A stretch of DNA of 64,000 bases from Puffinus mauretanicus (Eukaryota; Chordata; Aves; Procellariiformes; Procellariidae): the NCBI GenBank assembly GCA_023333565.1, contig JAJKFH010002273.1, positions 992,001 to 1,056,000 on the forward strand. Direction: 5' to 3'. Positions 53,779-63,499 of the stretch are shown piece by piece. The notes beneath the pieces are model-generated. The model was not told the DNA's origin. It did no database searches and worked only from the letters and a program-made list of their open reading frames with translations. The position numbers were made by a program, and so were the translations under genes. Numbering within the stretch: position 1 is the stretch's first letter; every line of letters begins with the position of its first letter.

Positions 53779-54607
53779 TTAATAATTTTAAAAAATCTAC
53801 TTATCAGAGGTAGATTTCAGTTTTTATTTCATGACCCCAGCTGAGTTTCTTAGCACAGCAGAACTGATATTAAACTGATATTCACATTTTCAGAGTGCAA
53901 TTCTACATATTCCTCACTTAAACTGACATAAAAATAAACTGAATTTTTACAAATTCATTTAGGTAAGTGTCAGATATTCCACTCACTCATTTTAGAAGTC
54001 AAAAAAGCAGTAAGTTTCTGTAGGCATATGACGCATGCTAAGTTTAAAAAGGGTTGGGCAACCCAGATAACATTAATTTTCATCAGAGCTAGCTGTTTCA
54101 CTTTACACTGCACTGAAAGGCTTTCCCTTGTTGGGCCAACCTTTTTTATCGAACGGCTATTCCACTAATATAGAAGCAGTGTAGATTAAGTTTGCCTTGA
54201 CTTTGCCTCCCCAATATGAGTAGGTGACAAATGGTTTCTGCTTGACAGCATTCTTAATGTTACTGCCACAGCAGGTGTCACCAAGCCATTTGCTATTTTC
54301 TTAGCAGTTTCAAATCCCAAAATATTTGCTGTAGAATTTTCTCAAAGCTGATTTATGATACGCACAATACATAATTTCACATAACAAGAAATTTCAGGAG
54401 AGAAGAAGGTGCACTTGCAACTCTCTGTGAATATGATACAGGTGATTAAAGGACTGTACTTGCTAGAAGTACAATTGCTTCTCAATCACTGTAAAATGCA
54501 TTCTAGAGCATTTCCAGGGGTCTTACACCTCAGTCAAACATTTAACTGATCCTGGTATCTAAATATGTCTAGACATAAGCTATCAAGTAGACTTGACCGT
54601 AACATAT
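53779..54607. other. unique DNA between CR1 stub and LTR element
   Basis: 829 bp without a recognisable gene or repeat. It ends in the target sequence of the LTR element. Rejoining the flanks at ACTGA gives a continuous unique pre-insertion site. Confidence 0.6.
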
Positions 54608-54829
54608 ACTGATGTCCTGGTTTTGGCTGGGATGGAGTTGATTTTCTTCCTATTAACTGGTATAGTGCTGTGTTTTGGATGTAGTGTGAGAATAATGTTG
54701 ATGACACACTGATGTTTTGGTTGTTGCTAGGTAATGTTTATGCTAGTCAAGGACTTTTCGTCTTCCCATGCCCTGCCAGATGTGCAGGGGGCTGGGACGG
54801 ACCATGGCCAGGACGGCTGGCCCAGCTGG

Positions 54830-54874
54830 CCAATAGGCTATTCCATACCATATGACGTCACGCTCAGCATATAA
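54830..54874 (+). promoter_or_regulatory. 5' LTR promoter: CCAAT, CRE and TATA
   Basis: CCAAT is at 54830-54834, the full palindromic cAMP-response element TGACGTCA at 54853-54860, and TATAA at 54870-54874. The order and spacing are those of an RNA polymerase II core promoter. TGACGTCA is the known binding site for CREB/ATF factors, so cAMP or stress responsiveness is possible. That is inference from the motif only. Confidence 0.8.
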
Positions 54875-55055
54875 GGCTGGGTGAAGAAGAAGGAGGGGGG
54901 GGCGTTCGGAGTGATGGCGTTTGTCTTCCCAAGTAACCGTTACGCGTGATGGAGCCCTGCTTTCCTGGCGATGGCTGAACACCTGCCTGCCAATGGGAAG
55001 TGGTGAATGAATTCCTTGTTTTGCTTTGCTTGTGTGCGCGGCTTTTGCTTTCCCT

Positions 55056-55061
55056 ATTAAA
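55056..55061 (+). promoter_or_regulatory. 5' LTR polyadenylation signal ATTAAA
   Basis: ATTAAA lies about 130 bp before the LTR end. It is followed by ACTGTCTTTATCTC and a T-rich region, the usual arrangement at the R/U5 border of retroviral LTRs. ATTAAA is the commonest natural variant of AATAAA. Confidence 0.75.
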
Positions 55062-55197
55062 CTGTCTTTATCTCAACCCACGAGTTTTTCTCACTTCTAC
55101 CCTTCTGATTCTCTCCCCCATCCCACCCAGCGGGGGGGATGAGCGAGCGGCTGTGTGGTATTTGGCTGCTGCCAGGTTAAACCACGACAGTCCTTTT

Positions 55198-55215
55198 TGG
55201 CGCCCAACGTGGGGC
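55198..55215 (+). promoter_or_regulatory. primer binding site, tRNA-Lys (1,2 type)
   Basis: TGGCGCCCAACGTGGGGC lies 8 bases after the 5' LTR. These 18 bases match the form known to pair with the 3' end of tRNA-Lys1,2, as used by several betaretroviruses. It is where minus-strand DNA synthesis would start. The site is undamaged, which agrees with the young LTRs. Confidence 0.92.
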
Positions 55216-55552
55216 TCGAAGGGTTCGAGATAATGACAGGTTTGATTGAAACGTGCTAGATCGAATTTGTAGCTGTTACTGCTGTTTAGCTATTAATTCG
55301 CAGGCTCTTGTGCTTGCCATGGGGCTTGCTTGCCTTAATGTGTATTAGAGTCTTGTGCTTGTTAGTGGCTGCTTTTTTTTGCTCTCACTGCTTGCTGCAC
55401 TGCTGCACTGCTGATCGTCTTACTGTGCTGTGCCTGGGAACATTCTGATAACAGCAATGGGGATGCGCCTGGGCTGGCAGATGGCCAGGGCATCGCTGCT
55501 GCTTCTGTGCTGCTGTGCTGGACAGGCTGGAACTGCAGCGTGAACTCGAGTC
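55216..55552 (+). other. untranslated leader of the LTR element
   Basis: 337 bp between the primer binding site and the tandem array. In a complete retrovirus the packaging signal and the start of gag would be here. There is no open frame of note. The leader contains a small CTGCACTGCTG repeat (about 55396-55413) and CTGCTG-type runs. As it is retained in an element that has lost its genes, it may carry the packaging signal, but no structure can be proven by eye. Confidence 0.5.
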
Positions 55553-56120
55553 GAAGGGACTGTGACCTGTGGCTGAGTCCACGTGGGAGCAGGACACCCC
55601 GAGGCGTCTGTGACCGAGGATAAGCCCATGCCCAAGCAGGTACATCTCGAAGCGTCTGTGGCCGTGATTATGTCCATGCCGCAGCAGGTATACCTCTGAA
55701 GGGATTGTGGCCTAAGGATAAGTCCACGCTGGAGAAGGTACACCTCAAAGCATCTGTGGCTGTGGATAAGTCCATGCTACAGCAGGTACACCTTGAAGTG
55801 TCAGTGGCTGTGCATGAGGTCATGCTGGAGCACCTCAAAGTGTGTGGCCGTGGATAAGCCCATGACAGGGGAGGTACACCCCTGGAGAGATTGCAGCCAT
55901 GGGTAAGGCTGTGTTGGAGCAGGTTTACTTCTGAAGGGACTGTGGCTGTGGGTAAGGCCACGCTGGGACCGGTGCACCTCGAAGCGACTGTGGCTGTGGA
56001 CAAGTCTGTGCCACAGCAGGTATACCTCTGGAGAGACTGTGGCTCATCGGTAAGGCTCCACTTGGAGCAGGTACATCCCTAAGAGACTGCAGTCTGTGGA
56101 TAAGTCCAAACCGGAGCAGG
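55553..56120 (+). repeat. array of about twelve 48-bp units inside the LTR element
   Basis: Units start at 55553, 55601, 55649, 55698, 55747, 55795, 55837, 55884, 55933, 55981, 56030 and 56081, and are 42 to 51 bp long, mostly 48 or 49. A typical unit starts GAAGGGACTGTGGCTGTGG, continues ATAAGTCCACGCTGGAGCAG and ends GTACACCTC. The units are strongly diverged from one another but fall into recurring types: GAAGGGACTG, GAAGCGNCTG with CACAGCAGGTATACC, and GGAGAGAYTG. The array occupies the place where gag and pol would be. 48 is a multiple of three, but the 49-mers and other odd lengths break every frame. It is not CRISPR-like, because there are no unique spacers. Confidence 0.92.
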
Positions 56121-56614
56121 GGCAAGGGGAGGAGTTCCTTGCAATGTTAAACCCTATGGTCTGGCCCAAAGGGACCAGGGGTGGAGATTGTAATGGATAT
56201 ACCTTTAAATTCTTGTAACCCATGATTTGAGTTGCATGTTATAGGAATTACTATAGCAGGAACCACCTGAACCAATGGAGGACAAGCTTTACAAGAAGCA
56301 GCGCGAGCGCAGCAGTGACCCGACCTGAGCCGGCTTTGGTGCCCAGTAACTCCACGCAACACGCCACCTCTGCTGACCTGAGTGACCACCATAACAGATG
56401 GAGCCCGAAGTCATGGACTAAATGAATGCAGTGGACATTTTGTTTACATTTATGGATATTTTATGGACATTTTACAGGGGTGGTCCATAGACTAAGGGAA
56501 TGATATATGTGTATTATATCAAAAGATGGGAAGTGGGATGGTGGGTAATGAGAATGTATTGGATAGTGTGGGACCTGAGCATGATGTAAATGGTATGGAA
56601 TAAGGGGTGGATAC
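56121..56614 (+). other. 3' internal region of the LTR element with polypurine tract
   Basis: About 490 bp of non-coding sequence lie between the array and the 3' LTR. It ends in the purine-rich AAGGGGTGG (56602-56610), four bases before the 3' LTR, which is the likely primer for plus-strand DNA. A similar AGGGGTGGAGATTG occurs earlier at 56177-56190 and another AGGGGTGG near 56475. No envelope or other frame is present; the longest minus-strand frame (56147-56392) has no domain. A GC-rich patch at about 56295-56390 contrasts with the AT-rich last 200 bp. Confidence 0.75.
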
Positions 56615-56831
56615 TGTCCTGGTTTTGGCTGGGATGGAGTTGATTTTCTTCCTATTAACTGGTATAGTGCTGTGTTTTGGATGTAGTGTGAGAATAATGT
56701 TGATGATACACTGATGTTTTGGTTGTTGCTAGGTAATGTTTATGCTAGTCAAGGACTTTTTGTCTTCCCATGCCCTGCCAGATGTGCAGGGGGCTGGGAG
56801 GGACCGTGGCCAGGACGGCTGGCCCAGTTGG

Positions 56832-56876
56832 CCAATAGGCTATTCCATACCATATGACGTCACGCTCAGCATATAA
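56832..56876 (+). promoter_or_regulatory. 3' LTR promoter: CCAAT, CRE and TATA
   Basis: Same three boxes as in the 5' LTR, all intact. Because it lies at the right end of the element, this copy is the one that could drive transcription of flanking host DNA. No host exon is visible within the next several kilobases. Confidence 0.75.
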
Positions 56877-57055
56877 GGCTGGGTGAAGAAGAAGGAGGGG
56901 GGGCGTTCGGAGTGATGGCGTTTGTCTTCCCAAGTAACCGTTACGCGTGATGGAGCCCTGCTTTCCTGGCGATGGCTGAACACCTGCCTGCGATGGGAAG
57001 TGGTGAATGAATTCCTTGTTTGGCTTTGCTTGCGTGCGCAGCTTTTGCTTTCCCT

Positions 57056-57061
57056 ATTAAA
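57056..57061 (+). terminator. 3' LTR polyadenylation signal ATTAAA
   Basis: ATTAAA is followed by a T/C-rich stretch in the R/U5 region and is the expected 3' end-forming signal for the element transcript. It could also end host transcripts that run through on the plus strand. Confidence 0.7.
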
Positions 57062-58857
57062 CTGTCTTTATCTCAACCCACGAGTTTTTCTCACTTCTAC
57101 CCTTCTGATTCTCTCCCCCATCCCACCCGGCAGGGGGGTGAGCGAGCGGCTGCGTGGTATTTGGCTGCTGCCAGGTTAAACCACGACAACTGATCTCCAT
57201 TTAACATAAAACTGTCAGTTTTATGGAAAAACATTCCCATGTTCATAACAAAGAACACATAAATAGGAGAGGTCTTAGAGAGAGCCTAGTTATATATATG
57301 ATCAGTGTACAGAAAAGCAAAACATATTTCTTTTTCCCCCTCCATGCAGTTAGACAGAATGATACATTGATTCAGCACTTCCTGAGTGAAGGACTGTTTC
57401 ACTGTATATCTAGACTGAAATGGGATCTTATTTTAGAACTGCTGAATGGGGTTGTGTATACCTTACAATTCAGGAGTGTCCTGCCACCTGAAAGGGGATG
57501 CAGCAGAATACACTTATAAGCACTGAAGTAAGATTTCTGCCTGCAGTCAGAGACAATCCCACACTGGACGGACTGGGAAATTACTTGGGCAGGAGCCTGT
57601 ACAATTTGTTAACGCCCAATGGATGGGATTTCTCTCACCCATCTTCAGGCATCTTTGTAGAGACACCTCCATCTGGGCTAAGGAATGGGCTCTCTTTTAA
57701 AGGCGATAGAGAAAAGCAGACTCTTTCAAGCCTTAGTACTTTTGGTCTAGTTAAGATATTTATTTTAGTATGTAAGCAGAAGTGGATAGCGGTGTCAGCT
57801 CCTTTTCATCGATGAAAAAGAAGTAGGTGACTAGTCAGCGGTAGATATCTGTTAGATGTACACAGTTAGATAATTACCACACGTACTATCTGTTCTTGGA
57901 TTTATGAAGATATGCATGAAGCCTTTTCAGCTCTCCTTACATGCATCAACATACAACCCCTTACATACAACATCAAAATAGCAGTTAGAAGGTTGGGTGT
58001 TTAAGCTTATAAATATTATCCCTGATGAACAGCAAGCAAAACTCTGAAGTGTGGGAGGAGGAAAGGAAGAAAATAGAGTATTGTTACAAAGAATTCAGTT
58101 TGGGACACAAAGTAAGCTTACAAAGGATCCTTCCTCCCCCTCGTATGACCATCCATAAAGGTCTTATACTTCTCAGGATTATAAGAATGTCAAAGATCCC
58201 AAGACTTCTATGATCTCACCATCTCTTCTCACCTCTAATCTTACATTCCACTCTCTGTATCGTTAAAAACTGTCAGATTTGAAAGCTTTTGTATTCCTTA
58301 TTCTTTGAGATAGAAAACAGGATAAATTGCTCCCCCAAAATACAAACGGCAGGTAGAAGTATCACCATAATTTTTTCCCCTCACTTTTCATATATGAATA
58401 GTGAAGCAAGATTTTGAAAAGGATGTATAAATTAGTTCAATGTTGTTCAAGCTCTTAAAAAAAAATCAGTAAAAACAAGCCACTTGAAATCTTAATGGTC
58501 TTTTGAAAATCTTGGTCTTGACCTGTTTCTTGAAAGAAACAATGCTAAAATCAGCTTCAGAACTGTATGTTTCCTTTAGGTTAGCAGTAACTATGGTTAG
58601 GTATTGTTATAAATCAGTGCGGTATTAAGTGTGTGGTTTATGATTCTAAGCATTGCTGTATTATACATAGTTGATTTCCACAAAGAATACATAAGCTTCA
58701 GTTTTAAATTGACATTTTCAGCACCTAAGTTAAGCAACCAGAAGAGGATAAGACACATGAGGACCCTTCAGAAACCTTCAATACGCTATCACCTGAGGAG
58801 GACACTCATAACTCCATTTGAAATACAGTATTTTGCCCCACAGAGACATAAAAGTGA

Positions 58858-58911
58858 GTATATGTATGTGCATCTATATACGTGTGCGTATATAGATATA
58901 TACATATACGG
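58858..58911. repeat. TA/TG-rich microsatellite
   Basis: An imperfect alternation of TATG, TGTG and TATA steps (ATATGTATGTGCATCTATAT and onward through GTATATAGATATATACATAT). Simple sequence, with several short palindromes. Confidence 0.75.
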
Positions 58912-59534
58912 ACGTTTTCAGAACTCTCAACGTTGTCATATTTTATGAAGATCAGTAATAAAATCCATTTACTTCATTGAGAGAAAATGAGAACATCAAC
59001 ATTTTTGAAGCATGACTTAAAACATAACCTTCTGATGCTGCCTCTACATTGATCAGTAAATAAATCTAACAGCTAAATGTGTACACACACTTTACATCAA
59101 ATGTAAGTGAACCTCCCAACAAAATACAGAAGAGAAAACTATAAGTACTTTGTATAACTTTACATATGTATATTAAACAAAAAAAGAAATAAAAGCATCT
59201 TGCAAAGAGAGCTTTCCAGTAGCCTGAAAACTAATGTAATATTACATCGACAGTTAAAAACTTTATCCTGGAATCACTTTTTACTGCTTGTGTTCAGATT
59301 GCAGCAGTTGTCAAATGATGCGTCATAGATACTTATGCTGCAGATTGAATAAGGTACAGAATATGGTCTCTGTTGTTTTCAGGGCGCCTTTGATGGAAGA
59401 TTGTTGCATATTACCATAAAAGTAATGTATTCATATGCAAGATGAACTGCTCATAAGTACAAACTGTCTTGTGAACTATTCAGTGAAATCATTAAATATA
59501 TACCTTTGCCAGGAGTGTGAATCAATGTGTCTAA

Positions 59535-59640
59535 ATCCTGATTCTTATGCTTCAGGAATTGCCCACCACTAGAGACAGAGTATTGGGCCTGAAGGACCTT
59601 TGATACAACCCAGAATAGTTCATCTGTTCTTAGGCACAGC
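59535..59640 (+). mobile_element. probable old CR1-like LINE 3' end
   Basis: The stretch contains AGAGACAGAGTATTGGGCCT, then GAAGGACCTTTGATACAACC, then a GTTCTTAGG-like end. This resembles a 3' UTR I recall from old CR1-group LINEs of birds and reptiles (GACAGGATACTGGGCTAGATGGACC type, ending in 8-bp TTCTTATG repeats). The upstream CTTATGCTTCAGGAATTGCC also fits, with an internal deletion. It is heavily diverged, so the call rests on memory of the family and a masking search would decide. Confidence 0.5.
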
Positions 59641-62600
59641 TACCTCATATGACCATTCACCAGACTCACCACTCTGAGGGGTGGTAAGTATAGATAATTT
59701 AAAGGAATAAGCCTTTCATAAGCCACAATTACAAAAAGAGCTGAAGAAACATTGGCTACATTTTGTTCAGCTTCCTATCACTTTTTCTTATCCACTTAAG
59801 CAAATCCATTCATCTCTGAGAAAATTCAAAGCTAGATTATTTATTAAAAATTATGAAAAAAAAGAAAGGAAGCTGCAGCAAAAGCCATTTAAAGCTGACT
59901 GATGATACACCTCCACCAAAACCACAAGCATCATGGTGCCAAAAGGGCAGTGACAGTATGAGACCCTGATCAATTGGATCTGAGAACTCATATATTTTCC
60001 ACAAGTCAATTTTAAGTCTAATATCAATGTCTCCAGCACTCTACCAGTAGGTTTCATTATAAGCTGATATATGACAGTCACTTACAGAATGGGCCAAATT
60101 CATAATAAATTGTAACATTTTGTAACATTTGCTGGTAGTCAGCAACTGGTACTCATTCAAGTGCAGTGAACAATTTATTTTTAAATTATTTCCATATACT
60201 CTGTCAGCAGAACTTGAAAAAACTCTATTTTGATAATCTAAGTAGACTCGGTTACATCTGAGGCACAATTTTGATACTGTTTCTGTAAGTAGTGTTTTTA
60301 ATAGACTGTAGCTAAACATGATGATTTAAAGAAAAGTCCTGTATAAAACAACTTTCAAATTACTTTACCTTTTATCTGAAATTCTTGGAAAATTATGGTC
60401 TCCTAAAAGACTAACTTATTGTCTCTGTGTTCCATCAAAAGTCATCACCAGGAGAATTGAGACATTCTCTTTTGAAAACAAGTTCCATTTTGTAGATGAC
60501 AAAAAAAAAAAAAAGAAAAACTCGATATAAAGACTAAAGTCTCCTGTGAAAGTATTTATCGTTCTGAAAATATATTCTTAATTTACTAGCCTCTTTATTG
60601 TTACCATGATAATGACACATTTTGTTGGTATTCATGAATACTGAAAAAAAACAGAAGCCTTTTCTTCCTCCTAGAATAGTATATACGTTTTAAGGGTTTT
60701 GCAAGAGGTTTATAAGACTATGAACAGAAAGTTGGGCTGCTTATGAGAATTAATGTAAAATATTATTTATAGTATGTAATTAGAGAAATGTATCTTCCAA
60801 AGCAAACAAGCAAGCATATAAAAATGTAGTCAGACACATACTAGATGTAACATTTGTTTCATTTTAGGACTTTTATTTATTTACTTATTTTGTTTTCTAT
60901 GCCTTATACTTTCATTAAAATCCTCTGAAAACACTTTACCCAGAGGTTGCAAGAATTTCTACATAAAATTATTGCTTTTTTCCCCTCAAGTATTTGCTGC
61001 AGTTACATTTTACTCCTGCTATAATTTTATAGTACCTTCCTAAAATTACACAGGTGCATCAATGACATACTAATGCTCACCTTTGCAGTAAGTCATACTT
61101 TTATTAATATTTAGCCAGTCCTGTTGAATTACAGCAGCTGGCAACTTGGTATCTTACTTTTAAAAATTCACAGCTAAGCTGAATTTTGCAAATAGTTCTG
61201 CAAGTGATATAACAAACAACACCTGATTTCATTGATTTGTGTCTTGTTGTTTGATGTGACCACGTGAAATGGCACAGACTATGATCATAACTTTTCCCAT
61301 TTTGATTAAGTAAATGTTAAATAAAATCCTTGGTATATGGGATGACACTGGGCTTCATGCAAGAGTACTTACAACTTGGGACTTTTTCTATGTTCCAGTA
61401 CGGAACCTGGGTGCTTTTTCAGACATAGAAAGTAACAGATGTGGTCAGATTTAATGAGGGGGGGCGGGGAATAATTTACTACATGTATAAATATAAGTTA
61501 GAAACATTAGTCTGTAACAAGCTTTCAGTTAGTTGTTTTATTTTTATTATTATTTGATTGTCTAATGGTTATATTCCTTTTAAATCTGAATTTAAATAGA
61601 TGATCATGCGCACGTTTGCATGTATGCACTGGCATACCTTCTTGTTTACTTGTTTTTTTAATCCTACAGTAAGCTCTGCTGTCTTTTCAGGCAATTGATC
61701 ATCTCTAATCCATTGTGACATCTAATAGAAAAGCCTAGTGAAGATATGCAACCTGGTAGATGTCGTCCTATTCATGGTGTGGAAAAAGGGCAAAACCAAT
61801 ACTGGACTGCAGTGGTGGAAGGAGAAAGAAAACTTTGACACAGAAACTAATCAAAGAAGGAAATGCCTATTTGTGAAAATTATATATTCTTAGCAAGTAT
61901 CGTGAGAAGACACATTAGTAATTTGCCATGTAATACAACCCTTATCTACAGAACAAGCTTATTTTATGATGCCCTGTGAGTCTCGCCTTCTGAAAAGTCA
62001 GTGGCAAAATTCCTATTTAACACAATTTGAAGTAGGGTATTGGAAACATCCTACAAGCTATAAGTTGTACTGCTTCTTGCATTCTGTTCCACAAAAATCT
62101 GCTCCACCTTGATTTTTCCCCCCTCAGATTATGACTTCAAAGAACATGAACCAGGTTTCCTTTTCTTGCATATACAAGATTTCCCAGTGGTGAAACTTCA
62201 CTGTAAAAGGCAGCTGTATGAAACACTAACAAAACTTTTGTAGGGATGTAGGATCTGGAGTTAAAGACCTCAAGGGTCTCTCTGTTTTTCTTCTTTTGAG
62301 AGAGTCATAACATCCACAATCATACTTATCACTTATGTACAAATTTAGGAATAAAAATATGTATATGACCTCACTCAGTAACTTCCTGGATAATTTACAC
62401 AGTTCACCCAGATAAAATGTTCTCTTACATCAGTCGTGGAGGAAGATTGATTACACTCATGAACCACATCAGGATGAAAAGATTTAATCTAATTAACAAT
62501 TTCCTTTAATCCTAAATCTCCTTTCTCATGGAGATTTTATCAAGAGCTATTTTTAACTACTTAAAACAGATTCATTACTTTTACTCTAGTAACAACATTT

Positions 62601-63499
62601 TCTTTTCAACTTTGTATGTTTGAACCATAAACTAAAAAGCACAGAGGAACTTCTTCCCTGTCTTTCAAGCACTGGTATGCCATTTGAGAGGTCTCAGTAT
62701 ACATGGAGCCCCATTTTCCTAGCATAAGTTTTGCTCTAATATATTCAAAACTAACGTTAGCTATAAGTGTCTCAAGCTCAAATTGCATTGTTTTCTGGCA
62801 CCTCTATTTACAAAAAAAAAAAAAAGCCATACATAGACCTTTATGTATCATTACTTTAAAAACATGAATGAATCCTCACTTCCTAAAAATTCTGAATGTG
62901 GACAGTTTTTTCATACTTTTGAAACATGATCCCTTGTAAAATAACAGCATTTTTAAACACTTTCATATTGCTTATGGGGCTTCTTCAGAGGGTCCATTCT
63001 CCAGTGTCCAGCTCTCATTCTAGTCTGAATTGCTGGTCTCAACTTTTTTGTTGTTCAATCTTGTTCAAATTTAGAAACACTCCCAGTGGCTATATATGAT
63101 TATCTGTATGCAAATAGGATCCATAAAACTAAGGTTGCTTAGTCTGGGGGTCTTTCTAACTACATTTAAAATTCTGTGTGGGAATAACGCGGGAGCTTTC
63201 TTTCTTATGTTTCTTCCTTAAGAGAAATATATGTCCTATAGGAAAAAAATATTTTACACCAAATTTATAAATAAAAAACGATTTAAATGTGAAAGCATCA
63301 TCATTAGTTTGAAATTTCTTTACATTTAAGTACTAGGGTTTCTTAAAGACAGTCATCTTTTACTGTCACTTTTTATTCTCTTTATTGACTACATATTTTC
63401 TTCTCTTGCCTTCCTGACCATGCCTCTGCACAAAAGTCCACGAAGTACACAAACTGAGGAAACTCCAAAATGTATTAATGACATTTTTTGGCCCCACAG

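Larger units (their letters stand above)
54613..55189 (+). repeat. 5' LTR
   Basis: 577 bp, TG...CA ends. The U3 part holds a CCAAT box (54830-54834), a palindromic CRE (54853-54860) and a TATA box (54870-54874) in normal promoter spacing, so transcription would start near 54900. ATTAAA (55056-55061) is the polyadenylation signal, followed by a pyrimidine-rich U5. There is a G8 run at about 54894-54902. Compared with the 3' LTR it has one extra G in this run and about a dozen base changes. Confidence 0.95.
56615..57188 (+). repeat. 3' LTR
   Basis: 574 bp, the partner of the 5' LTR, with the same TG...CA ends. It has CCAAT at 56832-56836, CRE TGACGTCA at 56855-56862, TATAA at 56872-56876 and ATTAAA at 57056-57061. 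All these signals are unchanged relative to the 5' LTR although other positions differ. Its promoter points to the right, into the unique DNA after 57193, and could in principle start a transcript there. Its ATTAAA would be the normal end of the element RNA. Confidence 0.95.
54608..57193 (+). mobile_element. complete non-autonomous LTR retrotransposon (ERV-like)
   Basis: The element has two LTRs (54613-55189 and 56615-57188) in direct orientation, both starting TGTCCTGG and ending CCACGACA, and is flanked by the perfect 5-bp duplication ACTGA (54608-54612 and 57189-57193). A tRNA-Lys-type primer binding site lies 8 bases after the 5' LTR and a purine-rich stretch lies before the 3' LTR. The internal part is only 1,425 bp and encodes no gag, protease, polymerase or envelope; the longest frames are about 110 codons and cross the tandem repeats. 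The LTRs differ by 12 substitutions and 3 single-base indels over about 575 bp, roughly 2%, so the insertion is fairly recent. Having complete ends without genes, it must have been mobilised by proteins from another element. The LTR resembles a class I recall as common in bird genomes; the precise family name needs a database search. Confidence 0.95.
57194..63499. other. unique AT-rich non-coding DNA with one old LINE remnant
   Basis: No gene is recognised. Frames reach 105 codons (57498-57815 and 58631-58948, plus) without domains. The second frame runs into a TA/TG microsatellite. An old CR1-like 3' end lies at about 59535-59640. Homopolymers A14 lie at 60501-60514 and 62812-62825. Confidence 0.55.

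Noticed and set aside
55553..56120. CRISPR-like array
   Set aside because: Units are contiguous, with no unique spacers, and lie within an LTR element in a vertebrate genome.
55385..56125. Minus-strand frames of 66-111 codons across the repeat array
   Set aside because: They are antisense to the element and overlap each other in different frames. Their Cys/Thr-rich repeats simply translate the 48-bp units.
55216..56614. Possible gag, pol or env remnants inside the LTR element
   Set aside because: No zinc knuckle, protease, polymerase or envelope motif is seen in any frame. Only leader, repeats and a non-coding 3' part are present.
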